A stretch of DNA of 64,000 nt from Acidobacteriota bacterium (GTDB lineage: Bacteria > Acidobacteriota > Terriglobia > UBA7540), in NCBI GenBank assembly GCA_021817045.1, contig JAKAWG010000013.1, positions 1-64,000 on the forward strand, written 5' to 3'. The notes beneath the pieces were generated by a model. It was not told the DNA's origin. It did not search any database and saw nothing but the letters and a program-made list of their open reading frames with translations. This document shows, one piece after another, positions 9,425 through 18,091 of this stretch (its first letter is position 1; every line of letters begins with the position of its first letter). A program made the position numbers and the translations under genes.

Positions 9425-9635
9425 TACCGAGGAAGGGCCGCGACGTTACGCCGTGGATCTCCCTTGCAATTAGTCCCGCCGCCCGGCGATACTCTAAGTT
9501 TTCGTGGGTCGTTCGGAAGGAAGCAGGCTGCCGGCTCGCGAACTCATTGTGTCGTTTACTGAGGCCTCGACTGCGGCATGTCCCGTGCAGCCGATAAGGC
9601 CTGTGATTCAACCACCTTAGGGACTCGATAATTCG

Positions 9636-10154
9636 ATGGGTGCATCGCGCAATGATTCGATAGCCTTGCCTCTGGTCGGCATCATCATGGGGTCGAAGTC
9701 GGACTGGGAAACCATGTCTCACGCCGCGACGACCCTGGACGAATTGAACATACCTTATGAGGTGCGCATCGTCTCGGCCCATCGCACACCGGAGGCGATG
9801 TTCGAGTACGCAGCGACCGCGGAGGCCCGCGGCTTGGAGATCATCATCGCTGGGGCCGGAGGCGCCGCTCACTTGCCGGGAATGACTGCGGCAAGGACGG
9901 TGATCCCCGTGCTCGGCGTGCCGGTGGAATCCCGCGCGCTACACGGGCTGGATTCACTGCTTTCTATCGTGCAGATGCCGGCCGGCGTGCCGGTGGGCGC
10001 GCTTGCGATCGGCGCGGCGGGTGCAAAGAACGCGGCGCTGCTGGCCGCCGCCATCTTGGGCACGAAGCGCCCGGAAATTCGCCAAGCGCTGCGCCGTTTC
10101 CGCGAGGCCCAGACGCGCGCTGTCCTCGATCATCCCGACCCGCGATTACCGTAA
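9636..10154 (+). CDS. purE: N5-carboxyaminoimidazole ribonucleotide mutase
   Basis: Class I PurE, 172 residues. It moves the carboxyl group of N5-CAIR to carbon to make CAIR in purine synthesis. The signature elements are GSKSDWE near the N-terminus, SAHRTPE (active-site His), [12 protein letters not shown] and [25 protein letters not shown]. It is followed 31 bases later by purK on the same strand, the normal two-gene arrangement for the ATP-dependent carboxylation route. The first ten residues before LVGIIMG are not conserved, so an internal start is possible. Confidence 0.97.
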   Translation: MGASRNDSIALPLVGIIMGSKSDWETMSHAATTLDELNIPYEVRIVSAHRTPEAMFEYAATAEARGLEIIIAGAGGAAHLPGMTAARTVIPVLGVPVESRALHGLDSLLSIVQMPAGVPVGALAIGAAGAKNAALLAAAILGTKRPEIRQALRRFREAQTRAVLDHPDPRLP

Positions 10155-10185
10155 GATCGTCACCTGAGCTTGCTTTGACGGCATC

Positions 10186-11325
10186 ATGGAGATTGGTGTT
10201 TTAGGAAGCGGACAGCTTGGCCGCATGATGGCCCTCGCCGGCTATCCTCTTGGTTTGCGTCTGCGGTTCTTCGAGTGTGCCGCCGACTCTCCCGCCTGCC
10301 AGGTTGCCGAATGTGTTCACGCTTGTTTCGACGACCTCGACGCCCTTGCTTCTTTTGCACGCGGCGTAGACGTCGTCACTTACGAATTCGAAAATGTCCC
10401 CTTGAGTGCCGCCCGGCATGCCGCCGAACACGCGCCTCGCTTTGCGCCACCGTTGCGGGCCCTCGAGATGGCCCAGGACCGCTATATCCAAAAACGTTTC
10501 TTCCAGGAGATTGGAGTTGCCACGGCAGTGTTTTGCCCCGTGAATTCGCGCGCCGAGCTTACGCCGGCCATTGAAGCCACCGGGCTGCCGGCGGTGCTAA
10601 AGACGAGGCGGTGGGGATACGACGGCAAAGGGCAGGTTGTCTTGCGGGAGCAGGCCGATGTGGACCGCGTCTGGCAGGCCATGGAGGGCTTGCCGTTGAT
10701 TCTTGAAAAGTGGGTACCATTTCGGCGCGAGCTTTCGCTGATCGCGGTTCGCAGTGTTCGAGGCGAGACTCGGTTCTATCCACTCACTGAAAACGTCCAC
10801 CGCGAGGGCATACTTCGCCTCTCGATCGCTCCGGCGCCGGCCAGCTCCGGTCTTGAAGGGACGGCACGAGCCTTGGCGGAAAAGATTTTTGCCGCGCTGG
10901 ATTATGCGGGGGTGCTCACGCTTGAGATGTTTGAAGCGGACGGCCGCCTCTTCGCCAACGAGATGGCAACCCGCGTACACAACTCCGGCCACTGGACCAT
11001 CGAAGGCGCCGAAACAAGCCAGTTCGAGAACCATCTTCGTGCCGTCGCCGGGCTACCGCTCGGATCTGTCGCCCCACGCGGATGCTCCGCCATGGTGAAC
11101 TTCATCGGCTCGCTCCCTGAATCCGCCGCCGTACTCACCATTCCCGGCACGCACCTCCACCTCTACGGCAAAACTCCGCGCCCTCGTCGCAAGCTGGGCC
11201 ACGCCACGCTCCGTGCCGCGAGCCACGCCTCCCTTACGGCCTCGCTGGGCAGGCTTCTCAAGATAGCGGGCGAGGATACACTTGCCCAAAACCCCGCCCT
11301 CATTGAGACCTCGTGGGCTGGGTAG
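10186..11325 (+). CDS. purK: N5-carboxyaminoimidazole ribonucleotide synthase
   Basis: An ATP-grasp enzyme of 379 residues that carboxylates AIR with bicarbonate to give N5-CAIR, the substrate of PurE just upstream. The N-terminus IGVLGSGQLGRMMALAG is the family signature. The ATP-grasp core includes QDRYIQKRFF, KTRRWGYDGKGQ, PLILEKWVPF and the metal-binding end EMFEADGRLFANEMATRVHNSGHWTIEG (given here only as the region near residues 245-275). Together with purE it forms a complete operon. Confidence 0.97.
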   Translation: MEIGVLGSGQLGRMMALAGYPLGLRLRFFECAADSPACQVAECVHACFDDLDALASFARGVDVVTYEFENVPLSAARHAAEHAPRFAPPLRALEMAQDRYIQKRFFQEIGVATAVFCPVNSRAELTPAIEATGLPAVLKTRRWGYDGKGQVVLREQADVDRVWQAMEGLPLILEKWVPFRRELSLIAVRSVRGETRFYPLTENVHREGILRLSIAPAPASSGLEGTARALAEKIFAALDYAGVLTLEMFEADGRLFANEMATRVHNSGHWTIEGAETSQFENHLRAVAGLPLGSVAPRGCSAMVNFIGSLPESAAVLTIPGTHLHLYGKTPRPRRKLGHATLRAASHASLTASLGRLLKIAGEDTLAQNPALIETSWAG

Positions 11326-11370
11326 AGAAGCAGCGGACCTGAAAGTCGCAGGTCCGGGCCACTCCGGGGA

Positions 11371-12093
11371 CTATGAGCGGGAATCCGCGGCAGGGCTTTG
11401 CCAGAGGGCCTTGCCCACGAAGAAAGGGCCCATGCTCGCTATGTAACGTGAAGTTTGTTGGGTGCGGCGCATGGCCTGAACACAGGCGGAGATCGGATGA
11501 AGTTCGCTTCCGATGAGGCCGATGACGAAATCGTTGTCGTTCTTATCGAGGCCGAAACAAGCGAGGCGAACGTCGTGGGCGTAGTCCGCTTCGCCGAACG
11601 CGTGGCCGATGCGGCCGTGCTCGCTCAGGATCGGCGCCTGCTCTTCCGGCGCCAAGGCGGAAAACGCTCCGGCGCGCCGAAGCGGGTACCACACCGCCCA
11701 GGGCCACTGCGGATTCAGCACCGTACGGCGCGGTTTCTCGAACAGCCAGTCATCAAGGTCCGGCTCGTGCCCGATGGCGTACGTACGCCCAAGCATGGAA
11801 TATTCAGGTTTGGGAGTGAGCGAGGAAAACGGCGGAGCAAGCAGAAATGGCCGGAGACACTCCAGAAAGAAGCGCGGATCGCGGTTCCAAGTGAGCAGCG
11901 CCACCCCGCGCGGGTCGTTAACCTCTTCGTAGAGCACGCTCTCAAAGCCTGCTCCCGCCAGCGCTTCCACAAGCTCCGGCTCGTCCTTGCAGTCACCGAA
12001 AGCCAGGAGCTGCATGAAGAGCCGGCTGTCCGAAGTCAGCCTCTCTCCGTCGCGAACCGCCCCTTTTTCTCTGAGATCGGGTGGTGTAGCCAT
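11371..12093 (-). CDS. Chlorite dismutase / HemQ superfamily protein
   Basis: A 240-residue member of the Cld superfamily, which includes coproheme decarboxylase (HemQ), chlorite dismutases and DyP-type peroxidases. The second ferredoxin-like half is clear: YPLRRAGAF, LSEHGRIGHAFG, GLDKNDNDFVIGL, MRRTQQTSRYIASMGPFFVGK. The proximal haem ligand His normally sits three residues before GLD; here that stretch reads LACFGLD with no His. It may therefore bind haem differently or not at all. ATG 12093 is preferred, with ATG 12135 as an alternative that adds 14 residues; neither has a strong ribosome-binding site. Confidence 0.75.
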   Translation of the reverse strand: MATPPDLREKGAVRDGERLTSDSRLFMQLLAFGDCKDEPELVEALAGAGFESVLYEEVNDPRGVALLTWNRDPRFFLECLRPFLLAPPFSSLTPKPEYSMLGRTYAIGHEPDLDDWLFEKPRRTVLNPQWPWAVWYPLRRAGAFSALAPEEQAPILSEHGRIGHAFGEADYAHDVRLACFGLDKNDNDFVIGLIGSELHPISACVQAMRRTQQTSRYIASMGPFFVGKALWQSPAADSRS

Positions 12094-12185
12094 ACTCGAA
12101 AAGCTGCAGCGGCGCCCGGAGAACGCCGCGCTCATCAAAAACTCACGACTGACGACCCTGATAAGGCTGCCGTCACGACACGGAT

Positions 12186-12794
12186 TTACGCGTGCTCGCC
12201 TGTGGCGCGCTCGGCGAAACGATGGGTTTCTCGATAGGTGTGTACCACTCGATGCACCACGGTGACGTGCGAGAGCACCACGATCACCCACAGCGCGGCC
12301 GCCATGCGGTCGGTCAGCGCGCCGATTATCAGCAGGACGATGCGTTCGGGCCGCTCCAGGAAGCCAACCTTGCACGAGCCGATCACGTTTTCAGCGCGGG
12401 CGCGCGTGTAGCTGGTCATGACGGAACCGATCATGCAGACAGCCACCAGCACCACGTACCAAAACCTCGTGGCGCGCGCGTAGAAAACGAGCAAGCCCAC
12501 AAGCAGCAGAAAGTCGGAATAACGGTCTAAAACCGAGTCGAGGAATCCCCCAAAGGGAGTAACGCGCCGGCTCGTCCGCGCCACCGGCCCGTCCGTCAGG
12601 TCAAAGACGGCGGCTACGATGATCGTGACGCCGGCCCAGCGAAAATAGCCAGTACCAAAAAGATAGGCCGCAGCTCCATTGATCGCAAGCCCGATTAGCG
12701 TCAGGAAATTGGGGTTGATGCGCATGCTCACCAAAGCGCGCACAATTCGATCAAATAAGAATTTCCCGCCCTGTCCGATTTTCGCGGTAATCAT
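12186..12794 (-). CDS. CDP-alcohol phosphatidyltransferase family protein
   Basis: A 202-residue integral membrane enzyme that transfers a phospho-group from a CDP-linked lipid to an alcohol. The complete catalytic motif is present: DLTDGPVAR, then about eight residues, then GGFLDSVLDRYSD, giving all the metal-binding aspartates. Five or six hydrophobic segments follow. The RARAE and GFLERPER segments recall phosphatidylinositol-phosphate-type synthases, so an inositol-phosphate or similar headgroup is possible but not certain. It lies seven bases downstream of the GT2 gene on the same strand, so the pair probably forms an operon. Confidence 0.88.
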   Translation of the reverse strand: MITAKIGQGGKFLFDRIVRALVSMRINPNFLTLIGLAINGAAAYLFGTGYFRWAGVTIIVAAVFDLTDGPVARTSRRVTPFGGFLDSVLDRYSDFLLLVGLLVFYARATRFWYVVLVAVCMIGSVMTSYTRARAENVIGSCKVGFLERPERIVLLIIGALTDRMAAALWVIVVLSHVTVVHRVVHTYRETHRFAERATGEHA

Positions 12795-12800
12795 GCTTTC

Positions 12801-13637
12801 CTATTTTACGGGGGAATCATAGCTGAGGCCAAGAGGCTGAGCCTTCTCACGCTCCCGTGCCGGCATGCGATCTGAGAAGATTTGTGACGGATTGGCTTCG
12901 CGGACAGCCGGGTACCAGCGAGCCAGTCGATCCGCCGGTATGCCAAGCGAATAAAGGCCCTGGATGGCTACCCAGGCGAAGACCGTCAGGCCTGCGCCCT
13001 GCATTCGCCACCGACGGTCGGAAACCACAATCCGGCTCTTCAAGCAAACCGTGCGCCCGAAGCGCTCCATGCGACGAACGAACTCATAATCTTCCAGCAA
13101 GGGCATTGAACGGAATCCTCGAAGAGCCTCAAACACACGGCGGCGCACGAAAATGCCGGAATCGCCGTAATAAATCCCGAGACGGCGCCTCGCAGCGTTC
13201 GCCCACGTGAACAGGCGGCTAGAAACAAGGCCGCCGCTGAACAGCAAGCTGAAATTTCCGCCAATCACTTCCGGGTTCTGAAGTGCACCTTCGACCGCGC
13301 AAACGGCGTCGGCGGGCAGCCGAGCATCGGCGTGGACGAAAAGCAGCGCTTCGCCGCGGGCTGCGACTGCCGCCTGATTGAGTTGAAGAGCGCGAGGCCG
13401 CGACGAGTGAAGCAGGCGGAGCGGACGCGGAAAACTGGGGATCAGCTCCCGGACCAAGGTGGCGGTTCCGTCTTCGCTTGCTCCGTCCGCAATCAGAACC
13501 TCGTATTGGCCCGCAACCCGGCCCACGGTCTGAAGCGATTTGCCAACGATTGAAGCTTCGTTATAAGTCGGAATGACGATACTGACCACGCGTTCCGCCC
13601 TCTCGCTCCGGCAGAACCGTGATACGCCGGGGCACAT
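12801..13637 (-). CDS. Glycosyltransferase family 2, TIGR04283-like
   Basis: A 278-residue GT-A fold glycosyltransferase. It shows SIVIPTYNEA, the nucleotide-binding ADGASEDGT, the DxD-type LFVHADARLP, and LEDYEFVRRMERFGRT with the likely catalytic base. The YYGDSGIFVRR and SDRRWRMQGAG segments match the group annotated as TIGR04283, which occurs in arsenosugar and other unassigned loci. It is divergent from waaF with about 67 bases between them, and it heads a two-gene unit with the CDP-alcohol transferase, which suggests glycolipid work at the membrane. The acceptor is unknown. Confidence 0.88.
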   Translation of the reverse strand: MCPGVSRFCRSERAERVVSIVIPTYNEASIVGKSLQTVGRVAGQYEVLIADGASEDGTATLVRELIPSFPRPLRLLHSSRPRALQLNQAAVAARGEALLFVHADARLPADAVCAVEGALQNPEVIGGNFSLLFSGGLVSSRLFTWANAARRRLGIYYGDSGIFVRRRVFEALRGFRSMPLLEDYEFVRRMERFGRTVCLKSRIVVSDRRWRMQGAGLTVFAWVAIQGLYSLGIPADRLARWYPAVREANPSQIFSDRMPAREREKAQPLGLSYDSPVK

Positions 13638-13704
13638 TTGCTATACTCGCACAGAACGCGCCGGGCGAGCGAAGGCAGCTTACCGAAAAGAGGCAAACGC
13701 GGCG

Positions 13705-14805
13705 ATGGCTCAAAGAGGCTTGCTCGCGCAGCCGAGGAAGATTCTCGTGCGCGCTACAAACTGGATCGGCGATGCCGTCATCTCGCTGCCCGCGCTCGAA
13801 GCCCTGCGGGCGCGGTTTCCCGAGGCGGAAATCGCCCTGGTAGCGAAACCTTGGGTTAGCGACATCTACCGGCATCACCCTGCCTTTGACCGGCTAATCC
13901 TCTACGATCCCGAGGGCAAACACCGGGGAATCGCGGGATTCGCCAAACTCATCCACGAATTGCGGGAAGAACAGTTTGACACGGCAGTGCTCCTTCAAAA
14001 CGCCTTCCACGCCGCCTGGATGGCATGGCGGGCGCGCATCCCGGAGCGCATCGGTTACGCGCGCGACGGCCGCGAACGTCTCCTCACGCGCTCCCCGGAG
14101 GCGCCGCCGCCCGCCGCCTACGTGCATCAGGCGTACTATTATCTGCATCTTCTTTTTCGTGCTGGAATCATCGAACGGCCGGAGCCACCGCGTCCGCTCG
14201 AACAAGTCCGCTTGACGGTCCAGCACGAAGAGAAGAATTGGGCCTTGCGGCGGCTTGAGGCGCTAGGACTTCACGGGCCGCGCTTTCTGATCGGGATCGT
14301 GCCCGGAGCTTCCTTTGGTCCCGCGAAGCGCTGGCCTGCCCAGCGTTTCGCCGAACTCGCCGACCGTCTGATCGCTGCCTTGAGCGCGGACGCCCTGATT
14401 TTCGGCGCGCCGGCTGAGCGCGATCTGGCTGAAGAGGTGGCGCAGGAAATGGAACATACGCCCGTGGTCGTGGCGGGCGAGACAACCCTGCGCCAAGCCA
14501 TGGCGCTGCTCGAAAACTGCCGGCTCGTTGTGACGAACGACTCCGGGCCAATGCACGTCGCCGCCGCACTAGCCTTGCCGGTTGTGGCCGTATTCGGCCC
14601 AACGGATGCAAGCGCTACCGGACCACTCGGACCTTATGCGCGCGTGGTCCAGTACCAGGTTGAGTGCAGCCCCTGCGGTTTTCGAAGCTGCCCGATCGAT
14701 TTCCGGTGCATGGAAAACGTCAGCGTGGATATGGTGCATCGGGCAGGGCTCGAGCTGATCAAGCGGCTCGGCGTCAAACACGACCGCCCCGCGCCTCAAC
14801 TCTGA
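13705..14805 (+). CDS. waaF: ADP-heptose:LPS heptosyltransferase II
   Basis: A GT9 enzyme of 366 residues that adds the second heptose to the LPS inner core at the cytoplasmic face. Typical features are ILVRATNWIGDAVISLPAL at the N-terminus, GASFGPAKRWP, VTNDSGPMHVAAAL, and the WaaF-specific cysteine cluster CSPCGFRSCP. The ATG at 13705 gives the family length; a longer frame that starts inside the divergent GT2 gene is not credible. It begins the plus-strand heptose run waaF - rfaE1 - rfaE2 - waaC. Confidence 0.94.
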   Translation: MAQRGLLAQPRKILVRATNWIGDAVISLPALEALRARFPEAEIALVAKPWVSDIYRHHPAFDRLILYDPEGKHRGIAGFAKLIHELREEQFDTAVLLQNAFHAAWMAWRARIPERIGYARDGRERLLTRSPEAPPPAAYVHQAYYYLHLLFRAGIIERPEPPRPLEQVRLTVQHEEKNWALRRLEALGLHGPRFLIGIVPGASFGPAKRWPAQRFAELADRLIAALSADALIFGAPAERDLAEEVAQEMEHTPVVVAGETTLRQAMALLENCRLVVTNDSGPMHVAAALALPVVAVFGPTDASATGPLGPYARVVQYQVECSPCGFRSCPIDFRCMENVSVDMVHRAGLELIKRLGVKHDRPAPQL

Positions 14806-14815
14806 GTATCCAGTT

Positions 14816-15826
14816 ATGAAGATTTCCGCCGAAAACCGCACCGTCCTGTTGAGCCTCATCGAGCGATTCCCCCTGCAGAGAGTCGTCATGCTCGGCGATC
14901 TTGTTGCGGACGAGTTCATCCACGGCGAAATCGCCCGCGTCTCGCGGGAAGCGCCCGTGCTGATCTTGCGCCAGAAAACAAAGCATATTGTGCCAGGCGG
15001 TGGTGCGAACGCCGCCAACAATCTTGCCGATCTCGGCGCGCGCGTCGATCTGATCGGAGTCGTCGGCGAGGACGAACCGGGCGACGCTCTTTGCTCCTAT
15101 TTCGCCGCCAAGAGGGTCTCGACACGACGAGTCCGCCGCGTGCGCGGCTACACCACTCCGACGAAGTCGCGCGTGCTCGGCGGGCTGGGCCACGGCCACC
15201 TGCAGCAGATCGTGCGCGTGGACCGCGAGCCGAATGAACGCCTGAGCCTGCGCTTCCGTCGTGAGCTTACCCGGGCGGCGCTGGCTTCGCTCAGTCCCGC
15301 CACGGCAGTGCTGGTTTCGGATTACGGCTACGGGGCTGCGGACGCCAGCGAAGTCCGGCGGCTCGAACACAGTGTGAAGAGGCGGATGCCGCTGACGGTG
15401 GACTCGCGCTACGACATCCTGAGCTATAATGGCGCGACGGCTTCCACCCCCAACGAACAGGAACTCGAGGCTGCTTTCAGGCGCCGGATTGACGACAACG
15501 TGCAATTGCTTCATCGGCTGGCAACGCTCCTGTTAAAGCGTTCCGGTCTTGAGGCGCTCCTCGTGACGCGCGGGCGCGAAGGGATGGTGCTTTACGAGCC
15601 TCACCGCAAGCCAGCGCCTCTATCCATCTTCGGCACGGATCAAGTAGCGGATGTGACCGGCGCCGGTGATACCGTAATTGCGGCTTTCACGCTGGCGTTG
15701 GCAGCAGGGGCGAGCTTCTTGCACGCGGCCATGGTCGCGAACTGTGCCGGAGGTCTTGTTGTGATGAAGAGCGGCACGGCGACCGTGAGCGCAAGGGAGA
15801 TCGAGGAGGCCATTCGCAACTCGTGA
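14816..15826 (+). CDS. rfaE1: Heptose 7-phosphate kinase (HldE kinase domain as a separate protein)
   Basis: A PfkB-family kinase of 336 residues that phosphorylates D-glycero-beta-D-manno-heptose 7-phosphate at C1 for ADP-heptose synthesis. The GGGANAANNLADLGA segment and the C-terminal DVTGAGDTVIAAF motif with its catalytic Asp are intact. In enterobacteria this domain is fused to the adenylyltransferase as HldE; here it is a separate gene whose stop overlaps the GTG start of rfaE2 (GTGA). It starts ten bases after waaF, so translation is probably coupled along the operon. Confidence 0.94.
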   Translation: MKISAENRTVLLSLIERFPLQRVVMLGDLVADEFIHGEIARVSREAPVLILRQKTKHIVPGGGANAANNLADLGARVDLIGVVGEDEPGDALCSYFAAKRVSTRRVRRVRGYTTPTKSRVLGGLGHGHLQQIVRVDREPNERLSLRFRRELTRAALASLSPATAVLVSDYGYGAADASEVRRLEHSVKRRMPLTVDSRYDILSYNGATASTPNEQELEAAFRRRIDDNVQLLHRLATLLLKRSGLEALLVTRGREGMVLYEPHRKPAPLSIFGTDQVADVTGAGDTVIAAFTLALAAGASFLHAAMVANCAGGLVVMKSGTATVSAREIEEAIRNS

Positions 15827-16305
15827 ATCCGAAAATCATCTCGCGAAACGACGCCGCGGCGCTCGGCGAGCGGCTGCGGCGTGAGGGACGGACCATCGCC
15901 TTCGCGAACGGCTGCTTTGACCTTCTGCACGCCGGCCATATTCGCTTTCTGCGCGGCGCCAAAGAACACGGCGAGATCCTGGTGGTGGGCGTCAACAGCG
16001 ACCGGGCCGTTACAACGCTCAAAGGCGCGGGACGCCCCCTGCTGAACGAGCTGGCGCGCGCGGAGCTCGTCGCCGCCGTTGCCTGCGTCGACTACGTCCT
16101 CATTTTCGACGACCTGACAGCCGAGGCTCTTCTGCGCGATCTTCGCCCACACGTTCAGTGCAAGGGAACGGATTATGCCGCCACCGGAGTGCCCGAGAAG
16201 GCAATCATGAAACAGCTCGGAGGTGATGCGCGCATCGTGGGTGACCCCAAGAACCATTCCACGCGACAGCTCCTGGCAGAGATCAGGAAGCGATTCCAGA
16301 AGTAG
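15823..16305 (+). CDS. rfaE2: Heptose 1-phosphate adenylyltransferase
   Basis: A 160-residue nucleotidyltransferase that activates heptose 1-phosphate with ATP to give ADP-heptose. The cytidylyltransferase-fold signature is clear: FANGCFDLLHAGHIRFL with the HxGH motif, then VGVNSD, and a C-terminal STRQLLAEI segment with the basic residues of the ISSTxI-type motif partly changed. GTG is the start and shares four bases with the stop of the kinase gene, so the two-protein arrangement replaces the fused HldE. Confidence 0.94.
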   Translation: MNPKIISRNDAAALGERLRREGRTIAFANGCFDLLHAGHIRFLRGAKEHGEILVVGVNSDRAVTTLKGAGRPLLNELARAELVAAVACVDYVLIFDDLTAEALLRDLRPHVQCKGTDYAATGVPEKAIMKQLGGDARIVGDPKNHSTRQLLAEIRKRFQK

Positions 16306-16346
16306 CGGCGGCATGACGAGTCCGTGCGAAGGGTCGCGATTCCTGC

Positions 16347-16420
16347 CATTCCGAGGAGCCGCGGACGACGAGGAATCTCATCATGCTGTCTGTCCGCTGC
16401 GAGATTCCTCGCTCGGAATG
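16347..16420. repeat. Interrupted palindrome between rfaE2 and waaC
   Basis: Two nested inverted pairs: CATTCCGAG (16347-16355) with CTCGGAATG (16412-16420), and GAGGAATCTC (16370-16379) with GAGATTCCTC (16401-16410). The arms would give a long hairpin with a small bulge. The arm sequence resembles a palindromic repeat I have seen scattered through acidobacterial and other genomes (from memory). It may act as a transcript-processing or attenuation site inside the heptose operon, but no T-run follows, so it is not a standard terminator. Confidence 0.65.
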
Positions 16421-16469
16421 ACGGAGTTGAAGAGCGGTTTCACACAGTCTCTATGCCGCCACGTCTAGA

Positions 16470-17507
16470 ATGCACGACCTCCGGAAAATCCTGGTGATCC
16501 GACTCAGCTCGATTGGCGACGTCGTTCACGCCCTGCCGGCGGTGGCGGCACTTGGAACGGCCTATCCGAACTCGAAAATTACCTGGCTCATCGAGGCTCG
16601 TTATGCCGAGATCCTCGAAGGCAATCCGTTTGTTGAGCGCGTGTTGACCACGAACACCCTTGCATGGCAAAAAGAGCCTTTGTCACGGCGAACGCTGCGC
16701 GAAGCAGCCCGGACGGTGCGGGCGCTTCGCGAGGAAACGTTTGACGCGGTCATTGACTTTCAGGGACTTATCAAGACAGGGATTATTGCCCGCATCGCGC
16801 GCGCCCGGCGGCGCATTGGCCTCGCTTCCAAGTGGTTGAAAGAGCCTGGCGCCGCCCTTTTTTACTCGGAGCGCGCGCCGGCACGAGGATCAAGACACGT
16901 AGTGGAAGAAAACCTGGCGCTCGTCAAGTGGCTGGGGGTACAACCCGGCCCGTGGCAATTTCCGCTTCCCCGATCTGAGGCCGGTGAGCAATGGGCAGAA
17001 GCGCAACTTGCGCGCCTGGGGGCAGCCCAATTCATCCTCGTAAGCCCCGGGGCAGGCTGGGCCGCCAAGCGCTGGCCGCCCGGGTGTTACGCGCAACTGA
17101 TCGGGATGCTTGAGCAAGAAGGCTGGACCGTAGTTCTGACCGGCTCGGCGGCAGAGGAGAACGAGATTCTCGCTATTTTGCGGGAATCAGCGGCTCAGCA
17201 CGCGGCGTATGTTCCAGCCTCCATCCGCCAGTTCATCACGCTCGCTCGGCGCGCCCGCCTGTTTATCGGCGGGGACACCGGGCCCATGCACCTGGCGGCG
17301 GCTGTCGGCACACCCATCGTAGCGATGTTCGGGCCCACCGATCCTTCCCGGAACGGTCCTTTCGACCCCGCCGACATCACCCTGTCAAATGGAGAGCCCG
17401 TCAACCACACGCGGCGCGCGAAGACTCCGCGGTTCCTGGAAGGAGTCTCAATCGCCGACGTGGTCGCGGCCGTCCATGAACGCCTGGCCAGAAACCATGA
17501 ATGTTGA
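16470..17507 (+). CDS. waaC: ADP-heptose:LPS heptosyltransferase I
   Basis: A 345-residue GT9 enzyme that adds the first heptose to Kdo of the LPS inner core. The N-terminus ILVIRLSSIGDVVHALPAV is diagnostic for WaaC, as is GGDTGPMHLAAAVGTP with VAMFGPTDPSRNGP. It lies downstream of waaF and the two rfaE genes but is separated from them by a palindromic repeat. Its last 11 bases overlap the start of the isoprenylcysteine-methyltransferase-like gene. All expected motifs are present. Confidence 0.94.
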   Translation: MHDLRKILVIRLSSIGDVVHALPAVAALGTAYPNSKITWLIEARYAEILEGNPFVERVLTTNTLAWQKEPLSRRTLREAARTVRALREETFDAVIDFQGLIKTGIIARIARARRRIGLASKWLKEPGAALFYSERAPARGSRHVVEENLALVKWLGVQPGPWQFPLPRSEAGEQWAEAQLARLGAAQFILVSPGAGWAAKRWPPGCYAQLIGMLEQEGWTVVLTGSAAEENEILAILRESAAQHAAYVPASIRQFITLARRARLFIGGDTGPMHLAAAVGTPIVAMFGPTDPSRNGPFDPADITLSNGEPVNHTRRAKTPRFLEGVSIADVVAAVHERLARNHEC

Positions 17508-18042
17508 CTACGGCGCATGGGCGGCGCGCTGGCGTGTGCCGCTCGGTTTTGGTTTCGCTCTTATCTTTGCCGTGCTCAGTCGTCCTCGAATGCACCTGCT
17601 TGTTGCCGGGGGCACGCTTGCACTCGCTGGGCTGGCGTTGCGAGCAGTTGCTGCCGGGTATATCGAAAAGAACCGCACGGTAACAGCGTCGGGCCCGTTC
17701 CGTTATACACGTCATCCGCTCTATCTCGGGAGCTTCCTCTTGGGGCTGGGATTCATGATTGCTGGCGGGTCGCCGATTTTGGGTGGAGCGTTTGTGGTGC
17801 TTTTCGCGGCCATTTATGCGCCGGTGATGCGCCGCGAGGAGGAATTTCTGCGGCGAACGTTCGGCACCGAGTATGAAGTCTACGCACGGCGTGTTCCGCT
17901 CTTTTTCCCCTGGACAAGGAGAGCGCCGGCGAATGGAAAGCGGTTTGAGTGGCGACACTATCGCGCGAACCGAGAATATCAGGCAGCCCTAGGTTACGCG
18001 GGAGTCATGGCTTTCCTCATGATTAAATGGATGTTACGATAG
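17497..18042 (+). CDS. Isoprenylcysteine/phospholipid methyltransferase-like membrane protein
   Basis: A 181-residue protein with four or five hydrophobic helices and the signature of the ICMT/PEMT family: GPFRYTRHPLYLGSFL, followed by a C-terminal EEEFLRRTFGTEYEVYARRVPLF segment (His and Glu bind the SAM cofactor region in known members). It starts at ATG 17497, inside the end of waaC, so it is translationally coupled to LPS genes. The methyl acceptor is unknown; in bacteria such proteins may act on isoprenoids, phospholipids or other lipids. Confidence 0.85.
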   Translation: MNVDYGAWAARWRVPLGFGFALIFAVLSRPRMHLLVAGGTLALAGLALRAVAAGYIEKNRTVTASGPFRYTRHPLYLGSFLLGLGFMIAGGSPILGGAFVVLFAAIYAPVMRREEEFLRRTFGTEYEVYARRVPLFFPWTRRAPANGKRFEWRHYRANREYQAALGYAGVMAFLMIKWMLR

Positions 18043-18091
18043 CGATGTGTCCGGTTGACCTTTCGTCCTTTTAGGGCGTCTAAATACTGTT

